Under the pieces are notes generated by a model. That model was not told the DNA's origin. It searched no databases and worked only from the letters and a program-made list of their open reading frames with translations. The position numbers and the translations under genes are program-made. Shown here one piece after another: positions 23,886 through 33,210 of a stretch of 38,163 bases of DNA. This stretch comes from Bacteroidales bacterium (GTDB lineage: Bacteria; Bacteroidota; Bacteroidia; Bacteroidales; VadinHA17), in NCBI GenBank assembly GCA_003141415.1, contig PLLX01000115.1, positions 1-38,163 on the forward strand, given 5' to 3'. Within the stretch, counting starts at the first letter, position 1, and each line of letters opens with the position of its first letter.

Positions 23886-25218
23886 TCAAATAAATAAAAA
23901 ATCAATTTTTTCTCTCCTGATGCTGATTATATCTCTTAACAGCATTGTTTTTGGTCAGAGTGCAACTGATAACCTGAAATCTTCAGTTGATTCCTTATCG
24001 CTTACGAGTATTATTAAACAGGTCATTGCAACTTATCCGTCAGTTAAAGTCGCAGAAGAAGCAATCAGGAACGCTGATTCAAGGATAGGGTTAGCTAAGA
24101 CGGGATATAATCCGGTAGTAGATTTTACAGCTAGTTTTGCCAATCTGGCGCCAGTGACTAAACTTACTTTTCCATCGCTTGGAACATTTCAGCTTTACCC
24201 GGCAAACAATTATTCTGCCTCAATTAATTATGAGCAGCTTGTATATGATTTTGGCAGGACACATCAGAACATAGAACTTGAAAATGAAAACAAGGCAATT
24301 GGTGAACAGACACTTGAACAGGTTAAGCAGAAACTGTCGCTTTACACAATAAATAATTTTTATACGCTCCTTTTTCTGCAAGCTGCAATAAAAATTAAAG
24401 ACGAACAGTTGACAACATTAAATGAACATCTTCAGTATATTGAAAAAGTAATGGCTACCGGATCAGCTACAGAATACCAGGTTCTTACAACAAAAGTCAA
24501 AATATCTACGGTTGAGAGTCAAAAGGTTGATCTTGTTGCTACTCTGACAGCGCAACAGGCCGCTCTTAACTCGTTGCTTGGAAATGAACAGGTCAGTTAT
24601 CCTGTTGTCAGGAACGAACTCATTGTAGAGCCTCCTGTTGTTCCTTCTGATTCAATCTTGTCATATGCATTTCATAACAGGGATGAAGTTCTTATAAATG
24701 AGAAAAGAACTTCACTGGCCGAACTAAGATTGGGAATGACGAAGTTGCAGAATAAACCATTATTAAGCTTTGAGGCATCCGGTGGGGCAAAAAACGGTTA
24801 TATCCCGGATCTCGCCAAATTCACACCAAATTATATTGTAGGCTTGGGCCTCAAAGTTCCTCTCTTCGACGGTATGAAAAACAAGTATAATCTTGCCCAG
24901 GCTCAATCCGGGATAACATCGATATCATATGAATCTGAACTTACAAAACGAAATATTTCAAATGAAGTTTATGAATCAGAGGCACTTATGTTTGCAGCCT
25001 ACAAAAAAGTCAACCAGTCGGAACTTCAATTAAAACAGGCATTAAAAGCTTATTCGCTCGCTGAAACAAGCTTTAAGTCAGGCATTATAACAAATCTTGA
25101 TTTACTTGATGCCAATACTTCAGTTTCGGAAAGCAGTTTAATGCTACTTAAAGCCAGAATCGATTATGCTGCAAGCGTTTATAAGCTTAAAGCAGCATTA
25201 GGCGAAAGAATTTATTGA
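23878..25218 (+). CDS. TolC-like outer-membrane efflux protein
   Basis: The 446-residue protein has a signal peptide (about residues 1-26, ending VFGQ) and two homologous OEP halves rich in long amphipathic helices, as in TolC. Recognisable segments are YEQLVYDFGRTHQNIELE in the first half and VGLGLKVPLFDGMKNKYN in the second, the strand-turn regions of the outer-membrane barrel. Its start overlaps the MFS gene, confirming one operon. It would give the EmrAB-like pump its exit through the outer membrane. The stop is 20 bases from the end of the convergent kinase gene. Confidence 0.92.
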   Translation: MNSQINKKSIFSLLMLIISLNSIVFGQSATDNLKSSVDSLSLTSIIKQVIATYPSVKVAEEAIRNADSRIGLAKTGYNPVVDFTASFANLAPVTKLTFPSLGTFQLYPANNYSASINYEQLVYDFGRTHQNIELENENKAIGEQTLEQVKQKLSLYTINNFYTLLFLQAAIKIKDEQLTTLNEHLQYIEKVMATGSATEYQVLTTKVKISTVESQKVDLVATLTAQQAALNSLLGNEQVSYPVVRNELIVEPPVVPSDSILSYAFHNRDEVLINEKRTSLAELRLGMTKLQNKPLLSFEASGGAKNGYIPDLAKFTPNYIVGLGLKVPLFDGMKNKYNLAQAQSGITSISYESELTKRNISNEVYESEALMFAAYKKVNQSELQLKQALKAYSLAETSFKSGIITNLDLLDANTSVSESSLMLLKARIDYAASVYKLKAALGERIY

Positions 25219-25238
25219 TAAGGAAACTATGTTTTTAA

Positions 25239-26591
25239 TCAAATTTGACATCTGGTAAGTCCAAGGTTCAGGGAAGATTTTGAACCAGAAACGACCAGAG
25301 CGGCTCCCAGCGCTGATCCATTGGCAATTTCCGAGGTGTATACGAATTTTGAGGGATAGGCTTTTGAGATTAAATTCTGGAAAAGTTCATTTTTGGAAAA
25401 TCCTCCTGTTATATAAATATTTTCAGTATCATCAATTAGTGGAAGGACCAAATTGACTGCTTCTATTGTAAGATCACCTAATTCATTCATTAATTGATGA
25501 TAAGCCTCCTCGAAAGTACTGAATTCATACATATCAATAAAATCTTTCAAATCACGTGAATATGGACCGTTTTGAAAGAATACTTTTTTCCCGGTGAATT
25601 TTGATTGTAAAAATGTTGATAATTGATTATCGGCTTTGACTTTTTTATAATAATCTTCTGCCTTCCTGAAATGATCACATACTCGCTTCAATGCTGTTTC
25701 GTGCAAATAACCCAGGAATAACCTCGAAGATTTTACCGGTTGCCTGGTTATGCTCATATAGCAGAGGCAATCTTTGTCGAGCTGATCTGCCGTCAGTTTT
25801 TCAATATTAAACGGATTCATGTTAATACACCATGTTCCTGTAGAAATTAAAATGAACTTACCTTTTCTGCCTGAGAAATAGGGTGCCAGTGAGGCTGAAC
25901 TATCGTGAATTCCTATGCCAATCTGAAGTTTTTTCCCATCAACAACTGTTTCATTCAATGTTTCAACCGGAACCGGATCAGGAAGGTTCAACCCATGAAT
26001 TTTAATCCATGGATGATAATTCATGCTATCAAAATCCCATAATGCAGTGTGACATCCAATAGAAGTATGTTCTGAATAAATCTTTCCAGTGATTATATAT
26101 GATAGATATTGCGGGAAGTGAAGGATATACTTTATTTTAGCAAATACTTTCGGTTTAGCTGTCTTGAGCCATAATGGCTGTAAACCGGAATTGAGCATTC
26201 CCAGGGCAGGAGAAGCAGTTCTTCTGCAAAACTCATCTCTCCCGCCATGCCTCTTGTACAAGCTTTCAGCGATTTTCTCGTCTAAAGGTTTAAGATAATT
26301 ATAAACAGGAGTCAGTCTGTTTCCATTTTCATCAAGATAGACCAGAGTTGCCCCATAAGTAGTAAAATTAACAGCCTTAAGTTCATATTTATCTGAATGA
26401 ACTAATCTGGTCAACGACTCCTTAACCCAACGTTCAATATGTTCAATATCATCACATTCAAAGCCATCGTCATCCTGAACTTCAGCAAATTTCTCCTCGA
26501 TTTCTGAGACTATTTTAAAGTCTTCATTAAAAAGAATTATCTTTTTGTTTGTTTTCCCAATGTCATAAATTGCTATAACTGTCTCTTTCAT
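25239..26591 (-). CDS. rhaB: Rhamnulokinase-like FGGY carbohydrate kinase
   Basis: The 450-residue protein has the FGGY/actin-like ATPase fold: an N-terminal phosphate-binding strand IAIYDIGKTNKKIILF, a second phosphate motif ISTGTWCINMNP near residue 250, a catalytic-type Asp in GIGIHDSSASLAP, and the adenosine motif ITGGFSKNELFQNLIS near the C-terminus. FGGY kinases phosphorylate open-chain sugars. The gene lies 7 bases after the rhamnose isomerase gene, which makes L-rhamnulose the likely substrate and rhamnulose 1-phosphate the product. It is somewhat shorter than E. coli RhaB (489). The symbol rests on context as much as sequence; a fuculokinase-like role is the main alternative. Confidence 0.85.
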   Translation of the reverse strand: MKETVIAIYDIGKTNKKIILFNEDFKIVSEIEEKFAEVQDDDGFECDDIEHIERWVKESLTRLVHSDKYELKAVNFTTYGATLVYLDENGNRLTPVYNYLKPLDEKIAESLYKRHGGRDEFCRRTASPALGMLNSGLQPLWLKTAKPKVFAKIKYILHFPQYLSYIITGKIYSEHTSIGCHTALWDFDSMNYHPWIKIHGLNLPDPVPVETLNETVVDGKKLQIGIGIHDSSASLAPYFSGRKGKFILISTGTWCINMNPFNIEKLTADQLDKDCLCYMSITRQPVKSSRLFLGYLHETALKRVCDHFRKAEDYYKKVKADNQLSTFLQSKFTGKKVFFQNGPYSRDLKDFIDMYEFSTFEEAYHQLMNELGDLTIEAVNLVLPLIDDTENIYITGGFSKNELFQNLISKAYPSKFVYTSEIANGSALGAALVVSGSKSSLNLGLTRCQI

Positions 26592-26598
26592 AAAATTT

Positions 26599-27864
26599 CT
26601 ACCTCTTTAGAAGCACCTCTTTTTCGTACTTCACAATCTCATCTATATAATCATGCCCCACCGGAACTTTATTCTTTATACAATAGTAATCATAAACAGC
26701 TCCGAAAGGTTTTGTTTTAAGAAGCTCAAGTAATGCGAGCCTTTCAAAATTTTTACCTTCTTCTTCATACTTAACAAGTGTTTTAAAAGGCTCAAGCAGA
26801 GCATACATAAACGCCATCTGGGCAGATCGTGTTCCAATAACATAAGCGCCAATACGGTTGAGACTTGCATCAAAGAAATCGAGACCAACATTCACCCTGT
26901 TCAGTGCTTTTGCCCGTACTATTTCCTGTGTTATAAGTAAAAGTTCTTCGTTAAATGTAAGAACATGATCACTGTCCCAGCGAACACCACGTGTTAAGTG
27001 CAATAATATCTCATCTACAAAATGCAAAATAGAAGAAATCTTATCCCCTACCTGTTCAGTCGGATGAAAATGACCATTATCGAGAGTTATCAAAGTATTA
27101 TTTTTTATTGCATATCCAAGATAGAAGTCATGTGATCCTACTACCATCGCCTCAGAACCGATGCCAAATAACTTACTTTCAACCGAATCCTTAAGATGTT
27201 TTTTTGGGTACTTAACAGCGAAGATCTCATCCAAAGATTTTTTTAATTGTTTTCGCAGGGTGTTTCTGTCAACAGGAGTGTCTTTCATCCCGTCTGGTAT
27301 CCAGATATTATGAACTGCAGGAGTTCCCAGTTGTTTTCCCATTTCAGCTCCAATAGCCCTGCATCTTTTTGTATGCTCAACCCAGAACTTCCTGATCTTT
27401 TCATTTTTGCTTGAAAGAGTAAATCCGTCATCAGCTAAAGGATGGGAGAAACATGTACAGTTGAAATCAAGGCCAATACCTCTTTTCTTGGCCCAGTCGA
27501 TCCATCCCTGAAAATGTTTTGGCTCAATCTGATCACGGTCAACAAGCTTTCCACCGAATTCACCATAAATTGCATGCAGATTTAATCTTTGTTTTCCGGG
27601 AAGAAGTGACATTACTTTATCAAGATCAGATCTCATCTGTTCAATAGTTTTTGCTTTTCCGGGAAAGTTTCCGGTAGCCTGAATACCTCCTCCGCCAAGT
27701 ACGGATCCGGGTTTTTCAAAACCACCTACATCATCAGTTTGCCAGCAGTGCAAGCTGATATTTATATTGTCCATTTCGGAAAGTACTTTGTCTGTATCAA
27801 TTCCTAAAGCAGCATATTGCTCCTTTGCCAACTGATATGATTTTTCAATAAGTTCTTTTTTCAT
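26599..27864 (-). CDS. rhaA: L-rhamnose isomerase
   Basis: The 421-residue protein matches the RhaA family in length and motifs: SLHCWQTDDVGGFE near residue 37 (the His and metal-binding region), NLHAIYGEFGG near 100, LDFNCTCFSHP near 132, and metal-site segments GIGSEAMVVGSHDFYLGYA and TLDNGHFHPTEQVGDK near 235-275. The enzyme converts L-rhamnose to L-rhamnulose in the cytoplasm using divalent metal. It is second from the end of a minus-strand operon after rhaT and rhaM. Between rhaM and this gene lies a 164-base gap with strong overlapping hairpins that may set its expression. Confidence 0.93.
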   Translation of the reverse strand: MKKELIEKSYQLAKEQYAALGIDTDKVLSEMDNINISLHCWQTDDVGGFEKPGSVLGGGGIQATGNFPGKAKTIEQMRSDLDKVMSLLPGKQRLNLHAIYGEFGGKLVDRDQIEPKHFQGWIDWAKKRGIGLDFNCTCFSHPLADDGFTLSSKNEKIRKFWVEHTKRCRAIGAEMGKQLGTPAVHNIWIPDGMKDTPVDRNTLRKQLKKSLDEIFAVKYPKKHLKDSVESKLFGIGSEAMVVGSHDFYLGYAIKNNTLITLDNGHFHPTEQVGDKISSILHFVDEILLHLTRGVRWDSDHVLTFNEELLLITQEIVRAKALNRVNVGLDFFDASLNRIGAYVIGTRSAQMAFMYALLEPFKTLVKYEEEGKNFERLALLELLKTKPFGAVYDYYCIKNKVPVGHDYIDEIVKYEKEVLLKR

Positions 27865-27892
27865 ATTTGTTAGTTTTTAAAGTAGTTCTTTT

Positions 27893-27979
27893 ATTGATTT
27901 TCTTCGTTTACCCCGCCCCCAAGGGGAGCGAAGAAAATCAATTCACTGCCCTTGGGGATGAGGTAAATAAATTGATTTT
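27893..27979. promoter_or_regulatory. Two mutually exclusive hairpins between rhaM and rhaA
   Basis: Arm A (27893-27906, ATTGATTTTCTTCG) pairs perfectly over 14 bases with arm B (27929-27942, CGAAGAAAATCAAT); the loop holds a small CCCC-aa-GGGG hairpin. Arm B (27934-27943) also pairs over 10 bases with arm C (27970-27979, AATTGATTTT). A further CCCCAAGGG/CCCTTGGGG pair lies between. In the minus-strand transcript C comes first, then B, then A, so B:C and A:B compete. This could be an attenuator-like or mRNA-processing element. It could equally be a composite dispersed repeat, because part of it recurs at 11476. Confidence 0.5.
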
Positions 27980-28028
27980 TGAGCCAAAGGGATGTTCTCA
28001 TTTAAAATGTCATATTTAAGTCGCCCGA

Positions 28029-28349
28029 TCATTCCATGTAGAATACCTCTTCCAATTGGATTGTAACCGGAGAATTATCAGGATTTGTTTCCATAATATC
28101 AGCCATATATTTCCACCACTTTTTAACAACCTCTGTATTTCCGAGGTCCTGCGAAGAGTTCTCTCCTGATTGTTCCTGATAAGCAAAGAGGGTATTAGTT
28201 TCTTCATCGAGAAAGATAGAATAATTTCCAATACCTTCATTTTTCAATAACCCTACGAGTTCAGGCCATATTTCACTATGACGTTTTTTATACTCCTCCT
28301 TGAAACCGGGGAGCATTTTCATTTTAAAGCCAAATCTTTTTGTCTCCAT
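28029..28349 (-). CDS. rhaM: L-rhamnose mutarotase
   Basis: The 106-residue protein has the size and motifs of RhaM: an N-terminal RFGFKMKMLPGFKEEYKKRH with the catalytic His at residue 24, IWPELVGLLKNEGIGNYSIF following, and the tryptophan pair VKKWWKYMADIM in the C-terminal half. RhaM interconverts alpha and beta anomers of L-rhamnose, feeding the form used by the isomerase. The gene follows rhaT by 5 bases on the minus strand, so it is co-transcribed with the transporter. Confidence 0.93.
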   Translation of the reverse strand: METKRFGFKMKMLPGFKEEYKKRHSEIWPELVGLLKNEGIGNYSIFLDEETNTLFAYQEQSGENSSQDLGNTEVVKKWWKYMADIMETNPDNSPVTIQLEEVFYME

Positions 28350-28354
28350 ATCAC

Positions 28355-29383
28355 TTAACCTAATTTAACAACAAATGTTGATAGTATAAGAATGATAATT
28401 CCGATTGACAGGACAATAAGGGTTTTTCTTTTGGCTCCCTTCCACTCATTCAGGAAGATACCCCAGATATTGCTTATTGCGATGTTTAGGGCCATTAAAA
28501 TACTCCAGCCAAAAACGGCCATACCCTGCGGAAGTTTACTAGAGCCCATCCCGAAGAAATGAAACTGCAGGAACCAAAGGAAACCTGCAAGGAAGGTAAA
28601 AAACAGGTTATTAAGCAATACACTCCCGGATACAGTAAAATAATCCTTGTAAGTTTTATTTTTGATGTTCAGGTAACCGCAATAAATAAGGTTCGTAATA
28701 AATCCTCCAAAGAGGATGAATATGAGCGAAGGGTTTTTTTGGAAAAGAGGATTTGTACCATGGGCCAGAGCTACGGATTCAATGGGTTTACCCGATTCGA
28801 ATCCGAAATTAAAACAAGCGCTCATCACCCCTGCGAAGACGGCAATAAAAATTCCTTTTTTCAAAGCAAATTCTTTAACTGCCGCTCTTTTTTCCTTCTC
28901 GGTCATCTCTTTGCTTTTAAGTGAGCCTGCATAACCAATAATTGCAATACCAACTACCGTAATTGAAACTCCAACGATAGTTAATATTCCGGCAGTTGAC
29001 GAAAAAAGGTTATCTCCGGCAATAACCGGAGGAATTAATGTTCCAAAAGCTGCACAAAGTCCTAATGCAATACTCTGGCCCAGAGCTACCCCCAGATATC
29101 GTATACTTAAGCCAAATGTAAGTCCTCCAAAGCCCCATAAAGCTCCAAAAAACATTGCCATCAATTTAGCAGAGGATGGTGCTTCGTGAATAATCGGCAT
29201 GAGCTCTCCCTTTGGAACAAATATAAATGCGAATAATACCGGTGCTATAAGCCAGGCAGCAACACCCTGACTTAGCCAATAAGATTCCCATGCCCACAGT
29301 CTTACTTTTTTAAACGGCACATAAAAGCTTGCTGCGCCGATGCTTCCCAATGCTATCAGTAAGATACCTGCTAATGGATTCAT
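28355..29383 (-). CDS. rhaT: L-rhamnose/proton symporter
   Basis: The 342-residue protein equals E. coli RhaT in length and has about ten membrane spans. The start MNPLAGILLIALGSIGAASFYVPFKKVRLWAWESYW matches the RhaT N-terminus closely in pattern, and WGFGGLTFGLSIRYLGVALG near residue 80 is another family region. It imports L-rhamnose with a proton. It is the first gene of the minus-strand catabolic operon and is divergent from the secreted rhamnosidase gene, so released rhamnose would be taken up directly. Confidence 0.93.
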   Translation of the reverse strand: MNPLAGILLIALGSIGAASFYVPFKKVRLWAWESYWLSQGVAAWLIAPVLFAFIFVPKGELMPIIHEAPSSAKLMAMFFGALWGFGGLTFGLSIRYLGVALGQSIALGLCAAFGTLIPPVIAGDNLFSSTAGILTIVGVSITVVGIAIIGYAGSLKSKEMTEKEKRAAVKEFALKKGIFIAVFAGVMSACFNFGFESGKPIESVALAHGTNPLFQKNPSLIFILFGGFITNLIYCGYLNIKNKTYKDYFTVSGSVLLNNLFFTFLAGFLWFLQFHFFGMGSSKLPQGMAVFGWSILMALNIAISNIWGIFLNEWKGAKRKTLIVLSIGIIILILSTFVVKLG

Positions 29384-29510
29384 GTAAAATTATTTAATTA
29401 GAATGATGTGCAATTTATAAACTTTCGGCCATGAAAAAGAGTTTAAAGATATTTTTTTATTCAGACAATTTTTTATAACCTTGATTCTAAATATCAAATA
29501 TTTCCAAATC
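29384..29510. promoter_or_regulatory. Divergent rhamnose promoter region
   Basis: This 127-base AT-rich gap separates the divergent rhaT operon and the rhamnosidase gene, so it should hold both promoters and any shared operator. TAACCTTG at 29476-29483 is one mismatch from TAnnTTTG, on the + side. I find no convincing operator palindrome. No regulator gene is next to it. Confidence 0.4.
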
Positions 29511-32243
29511 ATGAAATCACTCAAACTAACACTTATTTTTCTTTGTCTTTTCGGTGTCACCTTTGCCCAGGATCTTTACTTTAAAGATCTGACTGTGGAT
29601 CATAAGGTAAATCCAATAGGTATCGACAATAAACAACCAAGATTTTCATGGAAGATAAGCGCAACCGGAAATAATATCATGCAAACTGCTTATATAATAA
29701 AGGTAGCAACAGATGAAAAATTTACACCCTTAAAAATTATCTGGCAATCTGGTAAGGTTGAATCGGATGAATCTATTCTTCAGTCCTATAAAGGCCCTGA
29801 TCTTAAGTCAGGACAAAGATATTTCTGGCAGGTAAAAATATGGGACAATAACGGAAAAGAATCAAAATGGAGTTCAGTAGCTTACTGGGAAATGGGACTT
29901 CTGTCACTATCTGACTGGAAAGCAAAATGGATTGAAATGGAAAGCGATACTTCAAGATATTCTCCTTCACCCCACTTCAGAAAAGAATTCCTGTTAACCA
30001 AAGCTATTACCTCTGCAAGAGTATATATTACAGCGCATGGATTTTATGAGTTACAGTTGAATGGAAAGAAAATTGGGGACCAGGTACTTACCCCGGGCTG
30101 GACTTCATATGGGAAAAGACTTCAATATCAGGTATATGATATAACTAATATGTTATCAAAAGGTAATAATGCCATTGGGGCTGTTCTTGGCGACGGCTGG
30201 TACAGGGGAACGCTTGCCTGGGGAAATAACTGGGCAATTTATGGTAAAAGACTTGGTATTCTTCTTCAGTTAAAAATCACCTTTACAGATGGTTCCGAAT
30301 CAATGATTGTTAGTGATGAAACATGGAAATCTACCAATGACGGAGCTATCAGGATGAATGATATTTATAATGGCGAAACATACGATGCAACTAAAAAACT
30401 CACGGGTTGGAACAACCCAGGATACGATGATAAAAACTGGCAGAGTGTAAAAACTGGCAATTATAATAATGGCAACCTGATCGCTTCTGAAGGATCCCCT
30501 ATAAAAAAGATTCAGGAAATAAAACCCGTTAAAATATTCAGGACTCCAAAAGGAAATCTGATTGTGGATATGGGTCAGAACATGGTTGGCTGGTTAAGAT
30601 TAAAGGTCAGTGGAAATAAAGGAACAGTCATCACATTGCGACATGCTGAAGTGCTCGATAAATCCGGAGAGTTCTATACAACAAATCTTCGTGCTGCAAA
30701 ATGTCAGTTAACATATACTCTTGCGGGTACAGGCGAAGAGATTTATGAGCCAAGGTTTACTTTTATGGGATTCAGGTTTGTTGAGGTCAGCGGGTTCCCG
30801 GGAGAACTTACAACCGATAATCTGACAGGTGTAGTTGTCCATTCCGACATGTCCGTAACCGGGCACTATGAATGTTCCAATCCGCTTATCAATCAGTTAC
30901 AGCATAATATTCAATGGGGTCAGAAGGGCAATTTTGTAGATATTCCGACCGACTGTCCACAAAGAGACGAACGACTCGGCTGGACCGGAGATGCCCAGGC
31001 ATTTTGCAGGACAGCTGCATTTAATATGGATGTATCCTCTTTTTTTACAAAATGGCTGAAGGATATAGCCGCTGACCAGAAACCAGGCGGAGAAGTACCT
31101 GATGTTATTCCCGATATTCTGAACAAACAAGGTTCTACTACGGCCCAACCGTCGGCTGGCTGGGGTGATGTTTCCGTAATTGCTCCGTGGACCATGTATC
31201 TTGTTTATGGAGACAAAAATTTTCTGGAAAATCAATACAAGAGCATGAAAGCATGGGTAGAATATATACGAAAAAAAGCTGGAGACAGCTATATCTGGAA
31301 AGGCGGGAGCAAATACGGGGATTGGTTGTTTTATCATCCTCCCGTTAATAATCATACAGAAGCTGATGGTTATACTGAGCATGATTTTATAGCTACAGCA
31401 TTTTATGCATATTCGACCAGTATACTTGCTGAAGCTGCAAAAGCTCTTGGTAAAACAGATGATGCAAAAATATATGCCGATTTGTTTAATAAGATTAAAG
31501 AAGTATTTATTAATGAATATGTTACAAAAGCCGGGAGAGTGGGAACCAATTCTCAGACATCTTATGTTCTAGCTCTAAAATTCAAACTTTTACCTGATAG
31601 CCTTCGTAGTAAAGCCGCAGAGTTTTTGGCTACTGACATTAAAGAGAGGGATAATCACCTTTCTACAGGTTTCCTGGGAACACCCTATCTATGCCACGTG
31701 TTATCGGATAATGGATATACAGATATTGCCTATGATCTTTTACTTCAGGAATCTTATCCTTCATGGTTATATCCTGTTAAAATGGGTGCCACCACAATAT
31801 GGGAGCGATGGGACGGAGAGAAAACTGACAGCACTTTCGAGGATCCTGGCATGAATTCATTCAATCATTATGCATATGGCGCTATCGGCGATTGGATGTA
31901 TAGAGTATCAGCAGGGATTGAAACGATGGGACCCGGATATAAACATATAATTATTCAGCCACATCCAACCAATAAGCTTGCATATTCCAGAGCTTCTTTT
32001 GAAAGTTCGTATGGTACAATTGCTTCCGGATGGGAAAAAAAGGATGGGAAAGTTATAATAAAGGTAAAGGTACCTGTAAATACTTCAGCTATAATTATTC
32101 TTCCGGCCACTGGTCAGGACAAGGTTACCGAGGGAGGTAAAGCATTGTCCCAAAACATCTATTTAAAAGATATAAAGACCGCGGATAAAAAACTTACTAT
32201 GCAAGCCGGTTCAGGAGAATATACTTTTGAGATTGCAGAATAA
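29511..32243 (+). CDS. Secreted alpha-L-rhamnosidase (GH78)
   Basis: From ATG 29511 the product has 910 residues; the TTG at 29481 would add a stretch before a clear signal peptide (MKSLKLTLIFLCLFGVTFA) and is rejected. Domain order is that of Bac_rhamnosid enzymes: beta-sandwich domains from about residue 20 to 450, an (alpha/alpha)6 catalytic barrel, and a C-terminal sandwich. The catalytic region has DCPQRDERLGWTGD at 481-494, where the Glu487 is the expected general acid, and TTIWERWD at 761-768, where Glu765 is the expected general base. It inverts and releases terminal L-rhamnose from polysaccharides or glycosides. It is periplasmic or surface-exposed and feeds RhaT. Confidence 0.95.
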   Translation: MKSLKLTLIFLCLFGVTFAQDLYFKDLTVDHKVNPIGIDNKQPRFSWKISATGNNIMQTAYIIKVATDEKFTPLKIIWQSGKVESDESILQSYKGPDLKSGQRYFWQVKIWDNNGKESKWSSVAYWEMGLLSLSDWKAKWIEMESDTSRYSPSPHFRKEFLLTKAITSARVYITAHGFYELQLNGKKIGDQVLTPGWTSYGKRLQYQVYDITNMLSKGNNAIGAVLGDGWYRGTLAWGNNWAIYGKRLGILLQLKITFTDGSESMIVSDETWKSTNDGAIRMNDIYNGETYDATKKLTGWNNPGYDDKNWQSVKTGNYNNGNLIASEGSPIKKIQEIKPVKIFRTPKGNLIVDMGQNMVGWLRLKVSGNKGTVITLRHAEVLDKSGEFYTTNLRAAKCQLTYTLAGTGEEIYEPRFTFMGFRFVEVSGFPGELTTDNLTGVVVHSDMSVTGHYECSNPLINQLQHNIQWGQKGNFVDIPTDCPQRDERLGWTGDAQAFCRTAAFNMDVSSFFTKWLKDIAADQKPGGEVPDVIPDILNKQGSTTAQPSAGWGDVSVIAPWTMYLVYGDKNFLENQYKSMKAWVEYIRKKAGDSYIWKGGSKYGDWLFYHPPVNNHTEADGYTEHDFIATAFYAYSTSILAEAAKALGKTDDAKIYADLFNKIKEVFINEYVTKAGRVGTNSQTSYVLALKFKLLPDSLRSKAAEFLATDIKERDNHLSTGFLGTPYLCHVLSDNGYTDIAYDLLLQESYPSWLYPVKMGATTIWERWDGEKTDSTFEDPGMNSFNHYAYGAIGDWMYRVSAGIETMGPGYKHIIIQPHPTNKLAYSRASFESSYGTIASGWEKKDGKVIIKVKVPVNTSAIIILPATGQDKVTEGGKALSQNIYLKDIKTADKKLTMQAGSGEYTFEIAE

Positions 32244-32265
32244 ACCAGGAAATACATGACTAAGT

Positions 32266-32314
32266 AGTCCGAAGCCCGAAGCCGGAAGAGTTTGAATATT
32301 TCTGACTTCGGACT
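32266..32314. terminator. Inverted repeat between convergent genes
   Basis: AGTCCGAAG at 32266-32274 is the perfect inverse of CTTCGGACT at 32306-32314, with AAGCCCGAAGCCGGAAG-type repeats between. It lies between the ends of the rhamnosidase and the DUF169 gene and could end both transcripts. The AGTCCGAAG unit also looks like a dispersed intergenic repeat; there is no long T-run. Confidence 0.45.
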
Positions 32315-32317
32315 TTC

Positions 32318-33064
32318 TCAAATAATTCTATTCTGAACTTTTTTCCAGGAATCAGTTATGAGAAAACTTTCATCCATATAGCTGATCATTTTGGTGAACT
32401 TGACAACCGGAACCGAAAAAGTCAATACTCCTTCCTGCACACATGGCCTGGCTGATACATCGAACATTCCGATGACTGCTCTGGGCCGCCCGGAATCTTT
32501 TTCGATATACGGGAAATAGACTAAAGACCCACATCCTGCGGCAAACGGAGTAATAGTACTGTCAGGTTCAGACTGGTCATAGTTTGCCAGGGTAAAAAGT
32601 CCGGAAAGGATATCAGGTGGAGCAAAGAATATTACGACCTCAGGGTTATCATCTTCGTTGAGATTGTCCCATCTTTTAAATACTATGAATCTCCCGGGAA
32701 TATTTAGTTTCTTCTGGTTTTTCATCAACTCTTTAACGAGTTGAGGAGTTCGAATGTACCTCTCACCTTCCATTTCGTTTTCAATCCCGCATGAAAGGAA
32801 ATACTCAAAATTCGGTCGTATTTTATCGGCAAATCCCAGGTAACGTTTTGCTCCTCCGCATTTCAGTGACTCGGAGTTAAAAGCCAGGGATTGACCCGAT
32901 CTTACCTTTTGAAGCTGACAAATAAGACATTTCCACTTCCCTGTGGATGACATGACAGAAGCATTACCAGGATAATCGGTATAATAAAATGTAATAGGAA
33001 GATCAGCATTGTTAAAGTACTTCTTCCATTGCTGAATGAAATGATCTCTAATTTCAAGGTTCAT
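32318..33064 (-). CDS. DUF169 family protein
   Basis: This 248-residue protein has the DUF169 pattern: a start with IQQWKKYFNNADLPITFYYTD, a CLICQ motif at about residues 45-49, SLKCGGAKRYLGF near 66, VIFFAPPDILSGLF near 145, and the late YFPYIEKDSGRPRAVIGMFDVSARP. Several conserved Cys (45, 48, 68 and others) might bind a metal or cluster, which is not shown. No signal or membrane segment is seen, so it is cytoplasmic. The biochemical function of the family is not established. It stands alone on the minus strand, convergent with the rhamnosidase. Confidence 0.85.
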   Translation of the reverse strand: MNLEIRDHFIQQWKKYFNNADLPITFYYTDYPGNASVMSSTGKWKCLICQLQKVRSGQSLAFNSESLKCGGAKRYLGFADKIRPNFEYFLSCGIENEMEGERYIRTPQLVKELMKNQKKLNIPGRFIVFKRWDNLNEDDNPEVVIFFAPPDILSGLFTLANYDQSEPDSTITPFAAGCGSLVYFPYIEKDSGRPRAVIGMFDVSARPCVQEGVLTFSVPVVKFTKMISYMDESFLITDSWKKVQNRII

Positions 33065-33210
33065 GATACATTTTTTAAGTAAAATTTATCAATCAATTCA
33101 TTAACAAAATCTTACGGTCTGTTGAAAATTCCAGGTAAATTCTAGACAAATAGTTATAATTTTACCGGCTTTAAAGATAATTAAGACTTTATTATTATAC
33201 TGGTATTGCA

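Noticed and set aside
28559..28934. Plus-strand frames antisense to rhaT
   Set aside because: They mirror membrane-span codons of rhaT and have no homologous features or start signals.
30897..31382. 161-codon minus-strand frame inside the rhamnosidase gene
   Set aside because: It lies wholly within a strongly conserved GH78 coding region and its product resembles nothing; it is a shadow of the real gene.
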